Shown here piece by piece: positions 15,544-24,702 of a DNA stretch of 43,786 nucleotides. The stretch is from NCBI GenBank assembly GCA_040235415.1, contig JBECKR010000047.1, positions 1 through 43,786 of the forward strand, read 5' to 3'. Below the pieces are notes generated by a model. It searched no databases. It saw nothing but the letters and a program-made list of their open reading frames with translations, and had not been told where the DNA came from. Position numbers and translations under genes: made by a program. The first letter of the stretch is position 1. Each line of letters begins with the position of its first letter. The stretch comes from JBECKR01 sp040235415. Its GTDB lineage: Bacteria; Acidobacteriota; Polarisedimenticolia; Polarisedimenticolales; Polarisedimenticolaceae.

Positions 15544-18500
15544 TCAGTCGCAGCGGTAGCGCAGGTCCTGCGGCTCCGCGCAGCTCACGTTCAGGACGTC
15601 CTCCGGCCGCTCGGTTCCGCCGCTGTCCCGGCCGTAGGACCCTTCGGACGCCGCCCCCTGACCGACGACGACGAAGAAGATCGACGCGGGTGAGGCGGGA
15701 GGAGTCCACGTCCAGGTGCCGCTCGTTCCCATCCCGCAGCCCTGGCCCTCCCAAGCGTACGACGCCAGGCTCGCGGGGGTGAGCTCGCCCCACTCGAGCA
15801 CGTGGTCGGTCGCGGAGCAGGCCGCGCCGTAGTCGATCGTCATCGCGCCGGTCGCCGCGTCGTAGGCCGACACGCGCAGCATGCCGATGCCGCGCGCCGC
15901 CTCTCCCGGGGTCGGCGCGGCGCAGTCGGCGCGGCACGACGGGTCGGTCTCCGGCGACTCGCAGGTGCCGTCGCCGCAGCAGTACGCGTACACCGGCAGC
16001 GTCGTGCAGGTCTTGCCGGTCGTGGAGCAGCGCGCGTCGGCGCAGTCGACCGGGTTCTCGCCGCCGCCCGCGCCGCAGCAGTAGCGGCTCGTGGGCTTGC
16101 CGTTCTGGACGCCGTTGCAGTCGGCGGGGCACGTGACGCAGTCCTCGCCGTCGGCGGACTCGCACACGCCGTTGCCGCACGCCGCGCCGCTCTCCGAGAC
16201 GCAGTCGGCGGGGCACGACGCACAGTCCTCGCCGAGGTCGCAGGTGCCGTCGCCGCAGGTCGGACAGGCGGAGCACGCCGACGTGTCGAAGGTGCACTCC
16301 GAGGTGCATGCCAGGGTGCCGCCGCCGGTGCAGCCGCGCCCCTCGCAGGTCGCGCCGCCGAGGTCGGCGCCGTCGCACTGCTCGCCGGGGTCGCGCACGC
16401 CGTTGCCGCACGTGTCGACCGCGGCCGCGCCGGTCACGACGAGCGCGAACGCGACGTCGTCCTCGGGAGTCGCGAGGTGCCCGTCCTGGTTGACCTCGAC
16501 GGCGTCGACGTCGATCCGCCAGGACCCCGCCGCGGGGTTCTGCACGAACACGTTCTCGACGGTGTCGACGCCGTTCGGGCTGCCGCCGGGGGCGGAGTAG
16601 TTCCCGGCGTCGAGGCCGACGTTGCCGTGGTAGACGTCGCCGACCGGGGAGGTCACGGTGAGATCGACGTCGTTGATGCGGTGCAGCGAGGCCGACGTCG
16701 TCCCGGGCGGGTCGGGGTAGATCATCGTGATCTTGAGCTCGGTCTCGCCGCTCTGCACCACGACGTCGTAGGTCTTGCGCTGTCCCACGAGCAACGCGTC
16801 GGTCTCGTCGACGACGAAGCTCCGGGCGGCGCGCTCCTGCGCGACCTTGACGCTCGGCCGGCCCCAGCCCTGGTGCGTGCGGGTCAGGTCGGCGGTCACG
16901 CCGCTGAACGGGTACTGCTGCGCGTTGTTGACCAGCAGCGCCTTGATCGTCGAGAAGTGCGGCTGGCGCGCGAACACCGTCGGGCCCTGTGGGTTCGCGC
17001 CCCAGACGTTGTCCGACCACATCTGCACCATGAGTCCGAGCACGCCGGCGACCTCGGGCGTCGCGGCGGACGTCCCGCCGAACGACGAGGTGTAGGCGCT
17101 TCCGGTCGTCGTGGTGTAGATCGAGTCGTACCAGTAGCTGACGTCCGGCTTGATGCGGCCGTCCGCGGCCGGGCCGATCGACGCACCGTTCGCCCAGCGG
17201 TCGTCCGAGGTGTCGAGCGTGTCGTAGTGCCGGATCCCGCCGACGCTGATGATGTTCTTGGCCCAGGCCTGGGGGCGGCTCTGCTGGTTGCCGTTGTTCG
17301 ACTGCGACTGCGTGATCGCGATGTCGAGCCGGAAGATGATGTCGTCCATCTGGCTCGAGATGCTGTTGTACGCGGTGGTCAGGGCGTTGCCCCACGAGTT
17401 CGACTGGAACGACGCCTCGTAGGGCGGGTTCTTGAGCTCCTGGGTCTCGGCGAAGCGGTCGGAGACGTTGTCGTAGTCGGCGAAGATCCCCTGCGCCTCG
17501 GGGCACGGCATGTGCCCCGTGCCCTTGGCCTGGCCGTCGCCGTCGCGGTCGCCGTTGCCGAACACGATCCCGTAGGTGCTGGTGCCGTGGCTCGCGACGC
17601 TCGCGGGCGTGTGCATCAGGATGCCGTCGAAGTCGGGGTGGTCCTGCTGGATGCCGGCGTCCATGACCTCGCCGCGCACGCCCTGGCCGCAGCGGCCGTA
17701 GTTCGTCTCGAGCCAGTTGTCGCCGGCGTCCTCGCGCACGAGGTCCATGTCGGTCTCGGCAGGGGTCCAGCGGTCGACCCACTCGACCTCGTCGTGCGCG
17801 GCGAGCTTGCGGAGCTGGGCGCGGTCGACCCGGAGCTCCAGGATGTGCCCGCTCGGCCAGTACGTTCCGAGCCGCGCGCCCCAACTCTCGGCGGCCTCGG
17901 CGATGCGGGCCTTGCCCTCGGGCCCCCACGCGAACGCCATCGCGCGGACCCGCGTCTCGCGGGGCCCGGCGTCGTCGGGCTCGGCGAGCCAGGCGCGGAG
18001 CTCCGGCTCGAGCCGGAACGACGGGAGGTACGGCTCGACGCGCGCCACGAAGTCAAGGCGCGCGAGTCGCTCGACGAGGGCGGGGTCGACCCGCACGATG
18101 TGGGCGTCCGACGGGAAGAACCTCAGCACCTCGGCGCCGGCGGCGGCGAGCGCGGCGCGCCATTCCGGGAGGCTCGTCGAGCGCAGCTGCACGAGAAAGA
18201 GACGCCCGGTGCCGCCGAGCCCGGTCCCCGCCGGAGTCAGCGGCAGCGGCTCCCCCGGTCGGACCGCGCCGTCCCGGAGGTGCAGCGCGAGGTCGAGCGG
18301 CCGCGCCTGCGACCAGGTCTCGCCGCCGTCGCGGCTCCAGGACGACCACGTCGCGTCCGCCCCTTCGGTCCAGATCGCGAACGCGGCGCGTCCCTCGGGC
18401 CCGAAGCCGGTCGGGCCGGGGACGACGGCCGCGGTCGTCTCGCGCAGCGTCACGCTCGTGGTCGTGCCGTCGGCGCCGGCGACGTCCACGACGACGCGCG

Positions 18501-18612
18501 ACAGGCCGTCGGCCGTCTCGACCCTCAGCGCCGGGGCCGGCAGCGCGGCGAGCGCCGGCGCGGCGGCGATGAGCACAGTCAGGGCGACGGCGACGGAGCG
18601 GAGTCGGCGCAT
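15544..18612 (-). CDS. Secreted subtilisin-like (S8) protease with cysteine-rich repeats
   Basis: A 1022-residue secreted protease. Order: signal peptide (VALTVLIAAAPALA), a pro-region of roughly 290 residues that includes RLFLVQLRS, then an S8 domain with Asp318 (VMDAG), His342 (SHGTS), oxyanion Asn405 (SNSWG) and Ser515 (GGTSAATP), then a P-domain-like beta module (ELKITMIYPDPPG to AAGSWRIDVDAV). The C-terminal part has cysteine-rich repeats, CGNGVRDPGEQCDGADLG, CGDGTCDLGEDCASCPADC and CGNGVCESADGEDC, then a final beta domain. Such CGNG/CGDG modules are common in Myxococcota and related phyla. All catalytic residues are intact. Confidence 0.92.
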   Translation of the reverse strand: MRRLRSVAVALTVLIAAAPALAALPAPALRVETADGLSRVVVDVAGADGTTTSVTLRETTAAVVPGPTGFGPEGRAAFAIWTEGADATWSSWSRDGGETWSQARPLDLALHLRDGAVRPGEPLPLTPAGTGLGGTGRLFLVQLRSTSLPEWRAALAAAGAEVLRFFPSDAHIVRVDPALVERLARLDFVARVEPYLPSFRLEPELRAWLAEPDDAGPRETRVRAMAFAWGPEGKARIAEAAESWGARLGTYWPSGHILELRVDRAQLRKLAAHDEVEWVDRWTPAETDMDLVREDAGDNWLETNYGRCGQGVRGEVMDAGIQQDHPDFDGILMHTPASVASHGTSTYGIVFGNGDRDGDGQAKGTGHMPCPEAQGIFADYDNVSDRFAETQELKNPPYEASFQSNSWGNALTTAYNSISSQMDDIIFRLDIAITQSQSNNGNQQSRPQAWAKNIISVGGIRHYDTLDTSDDRWANGASIGPAADGRIKPDVSYWYDSIYTTTTGSAYTSSFGGTSAATPEVAGVLGLMVQMWSDNVWGANPQGPTVFARQPHFSTIKALLVNNAQQYPFSGVTADLTRTHQGWGRPSVKVAQERAARSFVVDETDALLVGQRKTYDVVVQSGETELKITMIYPDPPGTTSASLHRINDVDLTVTSPVGDVYHGNVGLDAGNYSAPGGSPNGVDTVENVFVQNPAAGSWRIDVDAVEVNQDGHLATPEDDVAFALVVTGAAAVDTCGNGVRDPGEQCDGADLGGATCEGRGCTGGGTLACTSECTFDTSACSACPTCGDGTCDLGEDCASCPADCVSESGAACGNGVCESADGEDCVTCPADCNGVQNGKPTSRYCCGAGGGENPVDCADARCSTTGKTCTTLPVYAYCCGDGTCESPETDPSCRADCAAPTPGEAARGIGMLRVSAYDAATGAMTIDYGAACSATDHVLEWGELTPASLASYAWEGQGCGMGTSGTWTWTPPASPASIFFVVVGQGAASEGSYGRDSGGTERPEDVLNVSCAEPQDLRYRCD

Positions 18613-18616
18613 GGAA

Positions 18617-18639
18617 CCCCCCCGGCGGCCGGCGGGGGG
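18617..18639 (-). promoter_or_regulatory. GC hairpin over the protease ribosome-binding site
   Basis: A run of seven C at 18617-18623 can pair with GGGGGG at 18634-18639 through GGC/GCC steps. On the mRNA this masks the G-rich ribosome site directly before ATG 18612. It may limit translation of the protease; this is inference from base pairing alone. Confidence 0.35.
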
Positions 18640-18694
18640 CGGCCGCTCGAATCCCACCTTCTATACGGCGATCCCGGAGATTTGGCCGCTGATT

Positions 18695-18723
18695 GTAAAA
18701 ACGGTGTCAGACGCCGTTTTTAC
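18695..18723. terminator. Perfect stem-loop GTAAAAACGG...CCGTTTTTAC
   Basis: GTAAAAACGG (18695-18704) and CCGTTTTTAC (18714-18723) form a 10-bp stem with loop TGTCAGACG. On the minus strand it starts 4 nt beyond the stop of the aldo/keto reductase and ends in a T-run, so it looks like an intrinsic terminator. Its GTAAAAACGGTGTC part is repeated at 19766 on the other side of that gene. Confidence 0.75.
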
Positions 18724-18726
18724 ATC

Positions 18727-19725
18727 TCACCAGCGGCGGGGAAGCTCGGGTTTGTTCTGCAGGATCTCCTCGATGCCCTCGAGGACGCTCGCGGTCAGCT
18801 TGGGGAGCACCTCGAGTGCGCCGAGGTTCTCGCGAAGCTGGGAGGTCTTGGAAGCGCCGAGGAGGACGGTGCTGACGTTCGGGTTCGCGAGGCACCAAGC
18901 GATCGCGAGTTGCGGCAGGGAGCAACCCAGGTCGCGAGCGACCGGCTCGAGCTCCGCCGCCTTCGCGATGTTGGCGCGGCCGTCCTCGGACTCGACGATC
19001 CGCTCGCGCAGCCAGTCGTACTCCGGCAGCGCCAGGCGCGAGCCCTCCGGGACGCCGTCCTCGTACTTCCCGGTGAGGACGCCCGAGGCCAGCGGCGACC
19101 AGATCGTCGTGCCCAGGCCGACCTCGTCGTAGAGCCGGTGGAACTCGCGCTCGACGCGGTCGCGCGCCAGCATGCTGTACTCCGGCTGCTCCATCGTCGG
19201 CGGGGTCAGGCCGTGTTGCCGCGCGACGGTGTGGGCCTCCTGGATCTGCTGCGCGCTCCACTCCGACGTGCCCCAGTACAGCACCTTGCCTTGCTGCACG
19301 AGGTCGTGCATGGCGCGGGTCGTCTCCTCGATCGGGGTGTCCGGATCGGGGCGGTGGCAGAAGTACAGGTCGAGGTAGTCGACCTGCAGGCGCCGCAGGG
19401 CGGCGTGGCAAGCCTCGACGACGTGCTTCCTGTGCAGTCCGCGCTGGGTCGGCAGGCGCCCCCCCCAGAACACCTTGCTCGAGACGCAGTACGTATCGCG
19501 GGGCCAGCCGAGCCTCTTCAGGGCGCGGCCCATGATCTTCTCGGACTCGCCGCTCGCGTACGCCTCGGCGTTGTCGAAGAAGTTCACCCCCGCCTCGTAC
19601 GCGGTCGTCATGAGGTCGACGGCGGCGGCGTCCTCGACCTGGAAGTGGAACGTGACCCACGACCCGAGCGACAGCGCGCTCAGCCTCAAGCCGGACTTGC
19701 CGAGCCGGCGGTAGGGCATCTCCAT
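18727..19725 (-). CDS. Aldo/keto reductase (Kv-beta/YghZ-like)
   Basis: A 332-residue NADPH-dependent TIM-barrel oxidoreductase. The catalytic tetrad is complete: Asp51 and Tyr56 (FFDNAEAYASG), Lys84 (SSKVFWGG) and His124 (YFCHRPDPDTP). The C-terminal cofactor segment LLGASKTSQLRENLGAL is typical of the voltage-gated potassium channel beta-subunit-like and YghZ group, which reduce methylglyoxal and other aldehydes. AAGGAGG 6 nt before ATG 19725 fixes the start. The gene stands alone between two copies of the GTAAAAACGGTG repeat, which suggests a single-gene cassette. Confidence 0.92.
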   Translation of the reverse strand: MEMPYRRLGKSGLRLSALSLGSWVTFHFQVEDAAAVDLMTTAYEAGVNFFDNAEAYASGESEKIMGRALKRLGWPRDTYCVSSKVFWGGRLPTQRGLHRKHVVEACHAALRRLQVDYLDLYFCHRPDPDTPIEETTRAMHDLVQQGKVLYWGTSEWSAQQIQEAHTVARQHGLTPPTMEQPEYSMLARDRVEREFHRLYDEVGLGTTIWSPLASGVLTGKYEDGVPEGSRLALPEYDWLRERIVESEDGRANIAKAAELEPVARDLGCSLPQLAIAWCLANPNVSTVLLGASKTSQLRENLGALEVLPKLTASVLEGIEEILQNKPELPRRW

Positions 19726-19765
19726 CGAAGGCCTCCTTTCGGACTCCCTCCCAAGCTAGCAGGTC

Positions 19766-19791
19766 GTAAAAACGGTGCCTGACACTGTTCC
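19766..19791. repeat. REP-like half-unit GTAAAAACGGTGCCTGACAC
   Basis: This copy shares GTAAAAACGGTG plus a following GAC with 18695-18713, in the same orientation. Read on the minus strand it contains GTGTCAGGCACCGTTTTTAC, a sequence type that, to my knowledge, recurs in REP elements of many proteobacterial genomes. It lies 40 nt upstream of the aldo/keto reductase start. Confidence 0.6.
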
Positions 19792-19908
19792 CCGGACAAG
19801 ACGAATCTAAAACGAAACTTCATGAAGCTGAAACTCTGCGGATTCTGCGCGTTTGCGCGTGCGATGCAACAAACTGATGGGTCAGCTCGACATAACGCGA
19901 TGACGATA

Positions 19909-19923
19909 CTGCACAATGTGCAG
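19909..19923. promoter_or_regulatory. Palindromic operator candidate upstream of amtB
   Basis: CTGCACAATGTGCAG is a near-perfect palindrome (only the centre breaks symmetry). It lies 7 nt upstream of the -35 hexamer of the predicted amtB promoter, a position suited to an activator or repressor. It is shorter than the usual NtrC site, so the regulator is unknown. Confidence 0.5.
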
Positions 19924-19930
19924 AAGTTGA

Positions 19931-19959
19931 TTGACAGTTGGTCATCCCGAAGCTACCTT
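19931..19959 (+). promoter_or_regulatory. Sigma70-type promoter of amtB
   Basis: TTGACA at 19931-19936, a 17-nt spacer, and TACCTT at 19954-19959. The start site would be near 19966, giving a leader of about 32 nt with GGAGGA 7 nt before the ATG. No GG-N10-GC sigma54 element was found. Confidence 0.65.
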
Positions 19960-19997
19960 GCGTTCTCGACGCACGGCGTTTCCTGGAGGATTCGCAC

Positions 19998-21313
<1,316 letters not shown>

Positions 21314-21317
<4 letters not shown>

Positions 21318-21676
21318 AGCTGATCACCGCGATCGTCCGCCCGGAGAAGCTCAACGACGTCCTGGAGGCGCTGTTCCGCGCCGAGGTTCGCGGCCTCACG
21401 ATCACCCGCGCCCAGGGGCACGGCGGCGAGATCGAGCAGGTCGTGACGTATCGCGGCACGACGGTCAAGATGGAGCTCGTCGACAAGGTCCGGCTCGAGA
21501 TCGGGGTGTCCGAGCCGTTCGTCGAGCCGACCGTGCGCGCCATCCTGGACGCGGCCCGCACCGGCGAGGTCGGCGACGGCAAGATCTTCGTCGTGCCCGT
21601 CGAAAAGGTCTACCGCATCCGCACCGGCGAGGAGGACGTCGCCGCCGTCACGCCCGCGGAGCCGGCGGAGGCCTGA
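21314..21676 (+). CDS. PII signal protein lacking the Tyr51 uridylylation site
   Basis: A 120-residue GlnB/GlnK-type regulator that would gate AmtB according to 2-oxoglutarate, ATP and ADP. The fold is clear: MKLITAIVRPEKLNDVLEAL at the start, T-loop about residues 36-54, and the ATP-binding segment TGEVGDGKIFVVPVEKVYRIRTGE. Counting from the start, Tyr46 is kept (TYRG) but position 51 is Val (YRGTTVKME) where GlnB/GlnK have the modified Tyr. GlnD-type uridylylation there is impossible, so control would be by ligands only. The C-terminus is slightly extended (DVAAVTPAEPAEA). It is translationally coupled to amtB, the usual GlnK arrangement. Confidence 0.92.
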
Positions 21677-21706
21677 CGCTCGGGTCGGGATGATCGCTCC
21701 CGTCCC

Positions 21707-21736
21707 CCGCGTTCGAGGTATCGTGCCCGAACGCGG
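21707..21736 (+). terminator. Hairpin after the amtB-PII operon
   Basis: CCGCGTTCG (21707-21715) pairs perfectly with CGAACGCGG (21728-21736) around a 12-nt loop, 30 nt after the PII stop. No U-run follows. The loop contains TATCGT, a possible -10 for the following decarboxylase gene, so the site may combine termination and initiation. Confidence 0.5.
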
Positions 21737-21750
21737 AGAGGAGGACGGCG

Positions 21751-23106
21751 ATGCGCTCTCTCGTGCTCGACGCCGCGGATCGTGCGGCGGGATACCTCGA
21801 GTCTCTACCGGACCGTCGGGCCTTTCCCGACGCGGCGGGGCTCGCCGGCCTGCGCGGCTTCGACGCGCCGCTCCCCGACGGCCCGACCGATCCGCACGAG
21901 GTGCTCGCCGAGCTCGACCGCCTGGGGACCCCGGCGACGGCCGCGAGCGCCGGAGGCCGGTACTTCGGGTTCGTCAACGGCGGCTCCGTTCCGGCGGCGG
22001 TGGCGGCGAACATCCTGGCCGCGGCCTGGGACCAGAACGCGGGGCTGGTGGCGTGCTCCCCGGTGGCCGCGGCGCTCGAGCGCGTCGCGATGCGCTGGAT
22101 CCTGGAGATCCTCGGCCTCCCGGCCGGCGCCGGCGCCGGGTTCACGACCGGGGCGACGACCGCGAGCTTCGCCGCGATCGCGGCCGCCCGACACGCCCTG
22201 CTCGCCCGCGCGGGCTGGGACGTCGAGGCCGACGGCCTGTTCGGCGCGCCGCCGATCGACGTCGTGGTCTCGGACGAGGTTCACGTCGCGGTGCTCAAGG
22301 CGCTCGGGCTCGCCGGGCTCGGACGCGGCCGCGTGCGCCGCGTGCCGACCGACGCGCAGGGACGGATGCGCGGGGACCGGCTTCCGCCGCTCGGGGAACG
22401 ATCGCTCGTGTGCGTCCAGGCCGGCAACGTCAACACCGGCGCGTTCGACCCGATCGAGGCGGTCTGCGACGCCGCCGAGCGGTCGGGCGCCTGGGTCCAC
22501 GTCGACGGCGCGTTCGGTCTGTGGGCGGCGGCGGTGCCGGCGCGGCGCGGGCTCGTCCGCGGCGTGGAGCGCGCGCACTCCTGGGCGACCGACGGCCACA
22601 AGTGGCTGAACGTGCCGTACGACAGCGGCATCGTGCTGGTGCGGGAGGCCGGCGCGCTGCGCGCCGCGCACGACGCGATCGCCGCGTACCTCGTCTCGGC
22701 CGGAGAACGCGAGCCGTGCCGGTGGGTTCCCGAGGGCTCGCGACGCGCGCGCGGGATCGAGATCTGGGCGGCCCTGCGATCGCTGGGGCGCTCCGGGCTC
22801 GCCGACCTCGTCGAGCGCAACTGCCGGCAGGCGGCGCGGTTCGCCGAAGGCCTGCGCGCGGCCGGTCACGAAGTGCTCAACGACGTCGTCCTGAACCAGG
22901 TTCTCGTCGCGTTCGGCGGCGACGACGCCACCCGCCGCGTGGTCGCGGCGGTCCAGGACGACGGCACCTGCTGGTGCGGCGGGACGACGTGGCAGGGCCG
23001 CGCGGCGATGCGGATCAGCGTGTCGTGCTGGGCCACGACCGACGACGACGTCGAGCGCAGCCTCGCGGCGATGCTCGAAGCGGCCGGGCGCGTCCGGGGC
23101 CGCTAG
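21751..23106 (+). CDS. PLP-dependent group II amino acid decarboxylase-like protein
   Basis: A 451-residue fold-type I pyridoxal-phosphate enzyme of the aromatic-amino-acid/glutamate decarboxylase family. The cofactor lysine is Lys284 in SWATDGHKWLNVPYDSG. Other marks are GRYFGFVNGGSVP near the N-terminus, the TGATTASFAAI loop, the HVDGAFGLW segment with the Asp that binds the pyridine nitrogen, and RISVSCWATTDDDVERS at the end. The substrate cannot be predicted; many bacterial members act on aromatic amino acids or make cysteate or aspartate derivatives. GGAGG precedes ATG 21751. The stop codon overlaps that of the convergent Ppx gene in the shared palindrome CTAG. Confidence 0.85.
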   Translation: MRSLVLDAADRAAGYLESLPDRRAFPDAAGLAGLRGFDAPLPDGPTDPHEVLAELDRLGTPATAASAGGRYFGFVNGGSVPAAVAANILAAAWDQNAGLVACSPVAAALERVAMRWILEILGLPAGAGAGFTTGATTASFAAIAAARHALLARAGWDVEADGLFGAPPIDVVVSDEVHVAVLKALGLAGLGRGRVRRVPTDAQGRMRGDRLPPLGERSLVCVQAGNVNTGAFDPIEAVCDAAERSGAWVHVDGAFGLWAAAVPARRGLVRGVERAHSWATDGHKWLNVPYDSGIVLVREAGALRAAHDAIAAYLVSAGEREPCRWVPEGSRRARGIEIWAALRSLGRSGLADLVERNCRQAARFAEGLRAAGHEVLNDVVLNQVLVAFGGDDATRRVVAAVQDDGTCWCGGTTWQGRAAMRISVSCWATTDDDVERSLAAMLEAAGRVRGR

Positions 23107-24701
23107 GCGTCGCTCGCCCGCGGCAGGTCCGCGGCAGGCTGCTCCCGCGTGCGGACCACGAGGTCGCGGCCGAACGTGCGACGGAACGCCTTGGCATGGG
23201 CGTCGACCGCCCACATCTCGAGGTCGCAGGTTCCCGAGGCCTCGAGCTCGAGCGCGATCTCGCCGTCGGGTCCCGGCACGAAACGCGCCCGGTGCAGCAC
23301 GCTCGCGTGCGAGCGGTCGAGGCTCTCGGCGATTCTCAGGAACGTGCACAGGATCCGCACGATCTTCTGCCCGCGCTTGTCGAGCGTCGTGAATTCGACG
23401 TGACGTTTGCGCGGGTAGGTCTTCTTGTGGAACAGCGCGGTCGTCGCGACGATGTCGATCTCGGTGTCGTCGAACCCGAGGAGCTCCGCGTTCCGGATGA
23501 AGTAGTACGAGTGCTGGCGGTGGTTCGTGTAGCTCAGGAACGCGCCGATATCGTGGAGCAGCGCCGCGTATTCCAAGAGCTCGCGCTCCCAGTCCCCGAG
23601 CGCGTGCAGCCCGATCTCGCGGGCGCCGTCGAACATCTCGAGCGACAGCCGTGCGATCTGCCGTGCATGGTCGAGGTCGGCGCGGCAGCGGCGCGCCAGA
23701 CGCAGCACGCTGTGCATCCGGAACGACAGCTGCTGCATCTCGCCGTCCTCGTCGTGCCGCGCGAGGTAGTCGATCAGCAGCCCGTCGCGGAGCGAGCGGT
23801 CGGAGACCGTCACCGCCTCGGCGCCGAGCTCCTCGAGAAGCGCGTCGAGGATGACCCCGCCCGGAACGATGATGTCGCCGCGCGACGGCGTCATCCCCGG
23901 CACCCGCAAGCGCTGGTCGAGCGGCAGGGACGCGAGCAGCTCGACGACCTGCTTGATCTGCTTCGCGGGGACGACGTCGTTCTTGTCGAGCGGGCGACCC
24001 AGGAACTTGCGCGTCGCGATGTCGCCGAGGGTCATGACGGTGCCGGACGAGCCCACCACGACCGAGATCGGGAACTCGCGCAGCCGCTGGACGGTGCGGG
24101 CGATGTTGGCGCGGACGTAGCGCCGCACGAGCTCGAACCGTTCCGGGCCGACCGCGTTCGGATCGCCCGGGAGGAAGTACAGGTTCGCGAGACGGATCGC
24201 GCCGAGCCGCAGCGTGTCGAGATAGCTGTAGCTCGAGCCATCGCCGACGATCAGCTCGGTGCTGCCGCCGCCGATGTCGACGAACAGCGCGGTGTCGCCG
24301 TTCAAGCGCACGTCGCTCGCGACACCGAGGTAGATCAGCCGCGCCTCCTCGCGCCCGGAAACGATGCGGACGTCGAGCCCGCCCTCGTCCTGGAGGCGGT
24401 CGAGGAGCTCACGCTTGTTCGACGCCTCGCGGGTCGCCGAGGTCGCGACCGCGTACATCTCGTCGGCCCCGAACGATCGCGCCATCTCGGCGAAGCGCGC
24501 GCCGACGAGCACGGCGCGGTCGATCGCCTCGGGCTGCATCTCGTCGTTCGCGAACTCGCCTTCGCCGAGCCGGACCGATTCCTTCTGGCGGGTCAGGACG
24601 GCGTAGGAGCCGTCCGGCTCGACCCGCACGACGAGGAGGCGCATCGAGTTCGTCCCGAGATCGATGAACGCGACGACCTTCGGCTGCCGCTCGCCGGCCA
24701 C
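23103..24701 (-). CDS. ppx: Ppx/GppA-family exopolyphosphatase
   Basis: A 532-residue phosphatase of the ASKHA fold that removes terminal phosphate from polyphosphate or from pppGpp. The two phosphate loops are clear: FIDLGTNSMRLLVV (about residues 12-25) and FVDIGGGSTELIVG; GSSGTVMTLGDIA is the third motif. The C-terminal half is an HD-type helical domain with LLHDIGAFLSYTNHRQHSYY, as in long Ppx proteins. The start is GTG 24701, placed 1 nt after the stop of the CHAD gene. Coupling to a CHAD protein points to polyphosphate rather than pppGpp as the main substrate. Confidence 0.9.
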   Translation of the reverse strand: MAGERQPKVVAFIDLGTNSMRLLVVRVEPDGSYAVLTRQKESVRLGEGEFANDEMQPEAIDRAVLVGARFAEMARSFGADEMYAVATSATREASNKRELLDRLQDEGGLDVRIVSGREEARLIYLGVASDVRLNGDTALFVDIGGGSTELIVGDGSSYSYLDTLRLGAIRLANLYFLPGDPNAVGPERFELVRRYVRANIARTVQRLREFPISVVVGSSGTVMTLGDIATRKFLGRPLDKNDVVPAKQIKQVVELLASLPLDQRLRVPGMTPSRGDIIVPGGVILDALLEELGAEAVTVSDRSLRDGLLIDYLARHDEDGEMQQLSFRMHSVLRLARRCRADLDHARQIARLSLEMFDGAREIGLHALGDWERELLEYAALLHDIGAFLSYTNHRQHSYYFIRNAELLGFDDTEIDIVATTALFHKKTYPRKRHVEFTTLDKRGQKIVRILCTFLRIAESLDRSHASVLHRARFVPGPDGEIALELEASGTCDLEMWAVDAHAKAFRRTFGRDLVVRTREQPAADLPRASDA

Positions 24702-24702
24702 G

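Noticed and set aside
15802..19782. Very long open frame (1326 codons) on the plus strand
   Set aside because: It runs antisense through the S8 protease and the aldo/keto reductase, both with intact catalytic motifs. It is Arg/Ala/Val-rich without domain features, as expected for GC-rich shadow frames.
19931..19997. Sigma54 promoter upstream of amtB
   Set aside because: I looked for TGGCAC-N5-TTGC-type spacing; no GG/GC pair with the right 10-nt separation is present, while TTGACA-17-TACCTT is.
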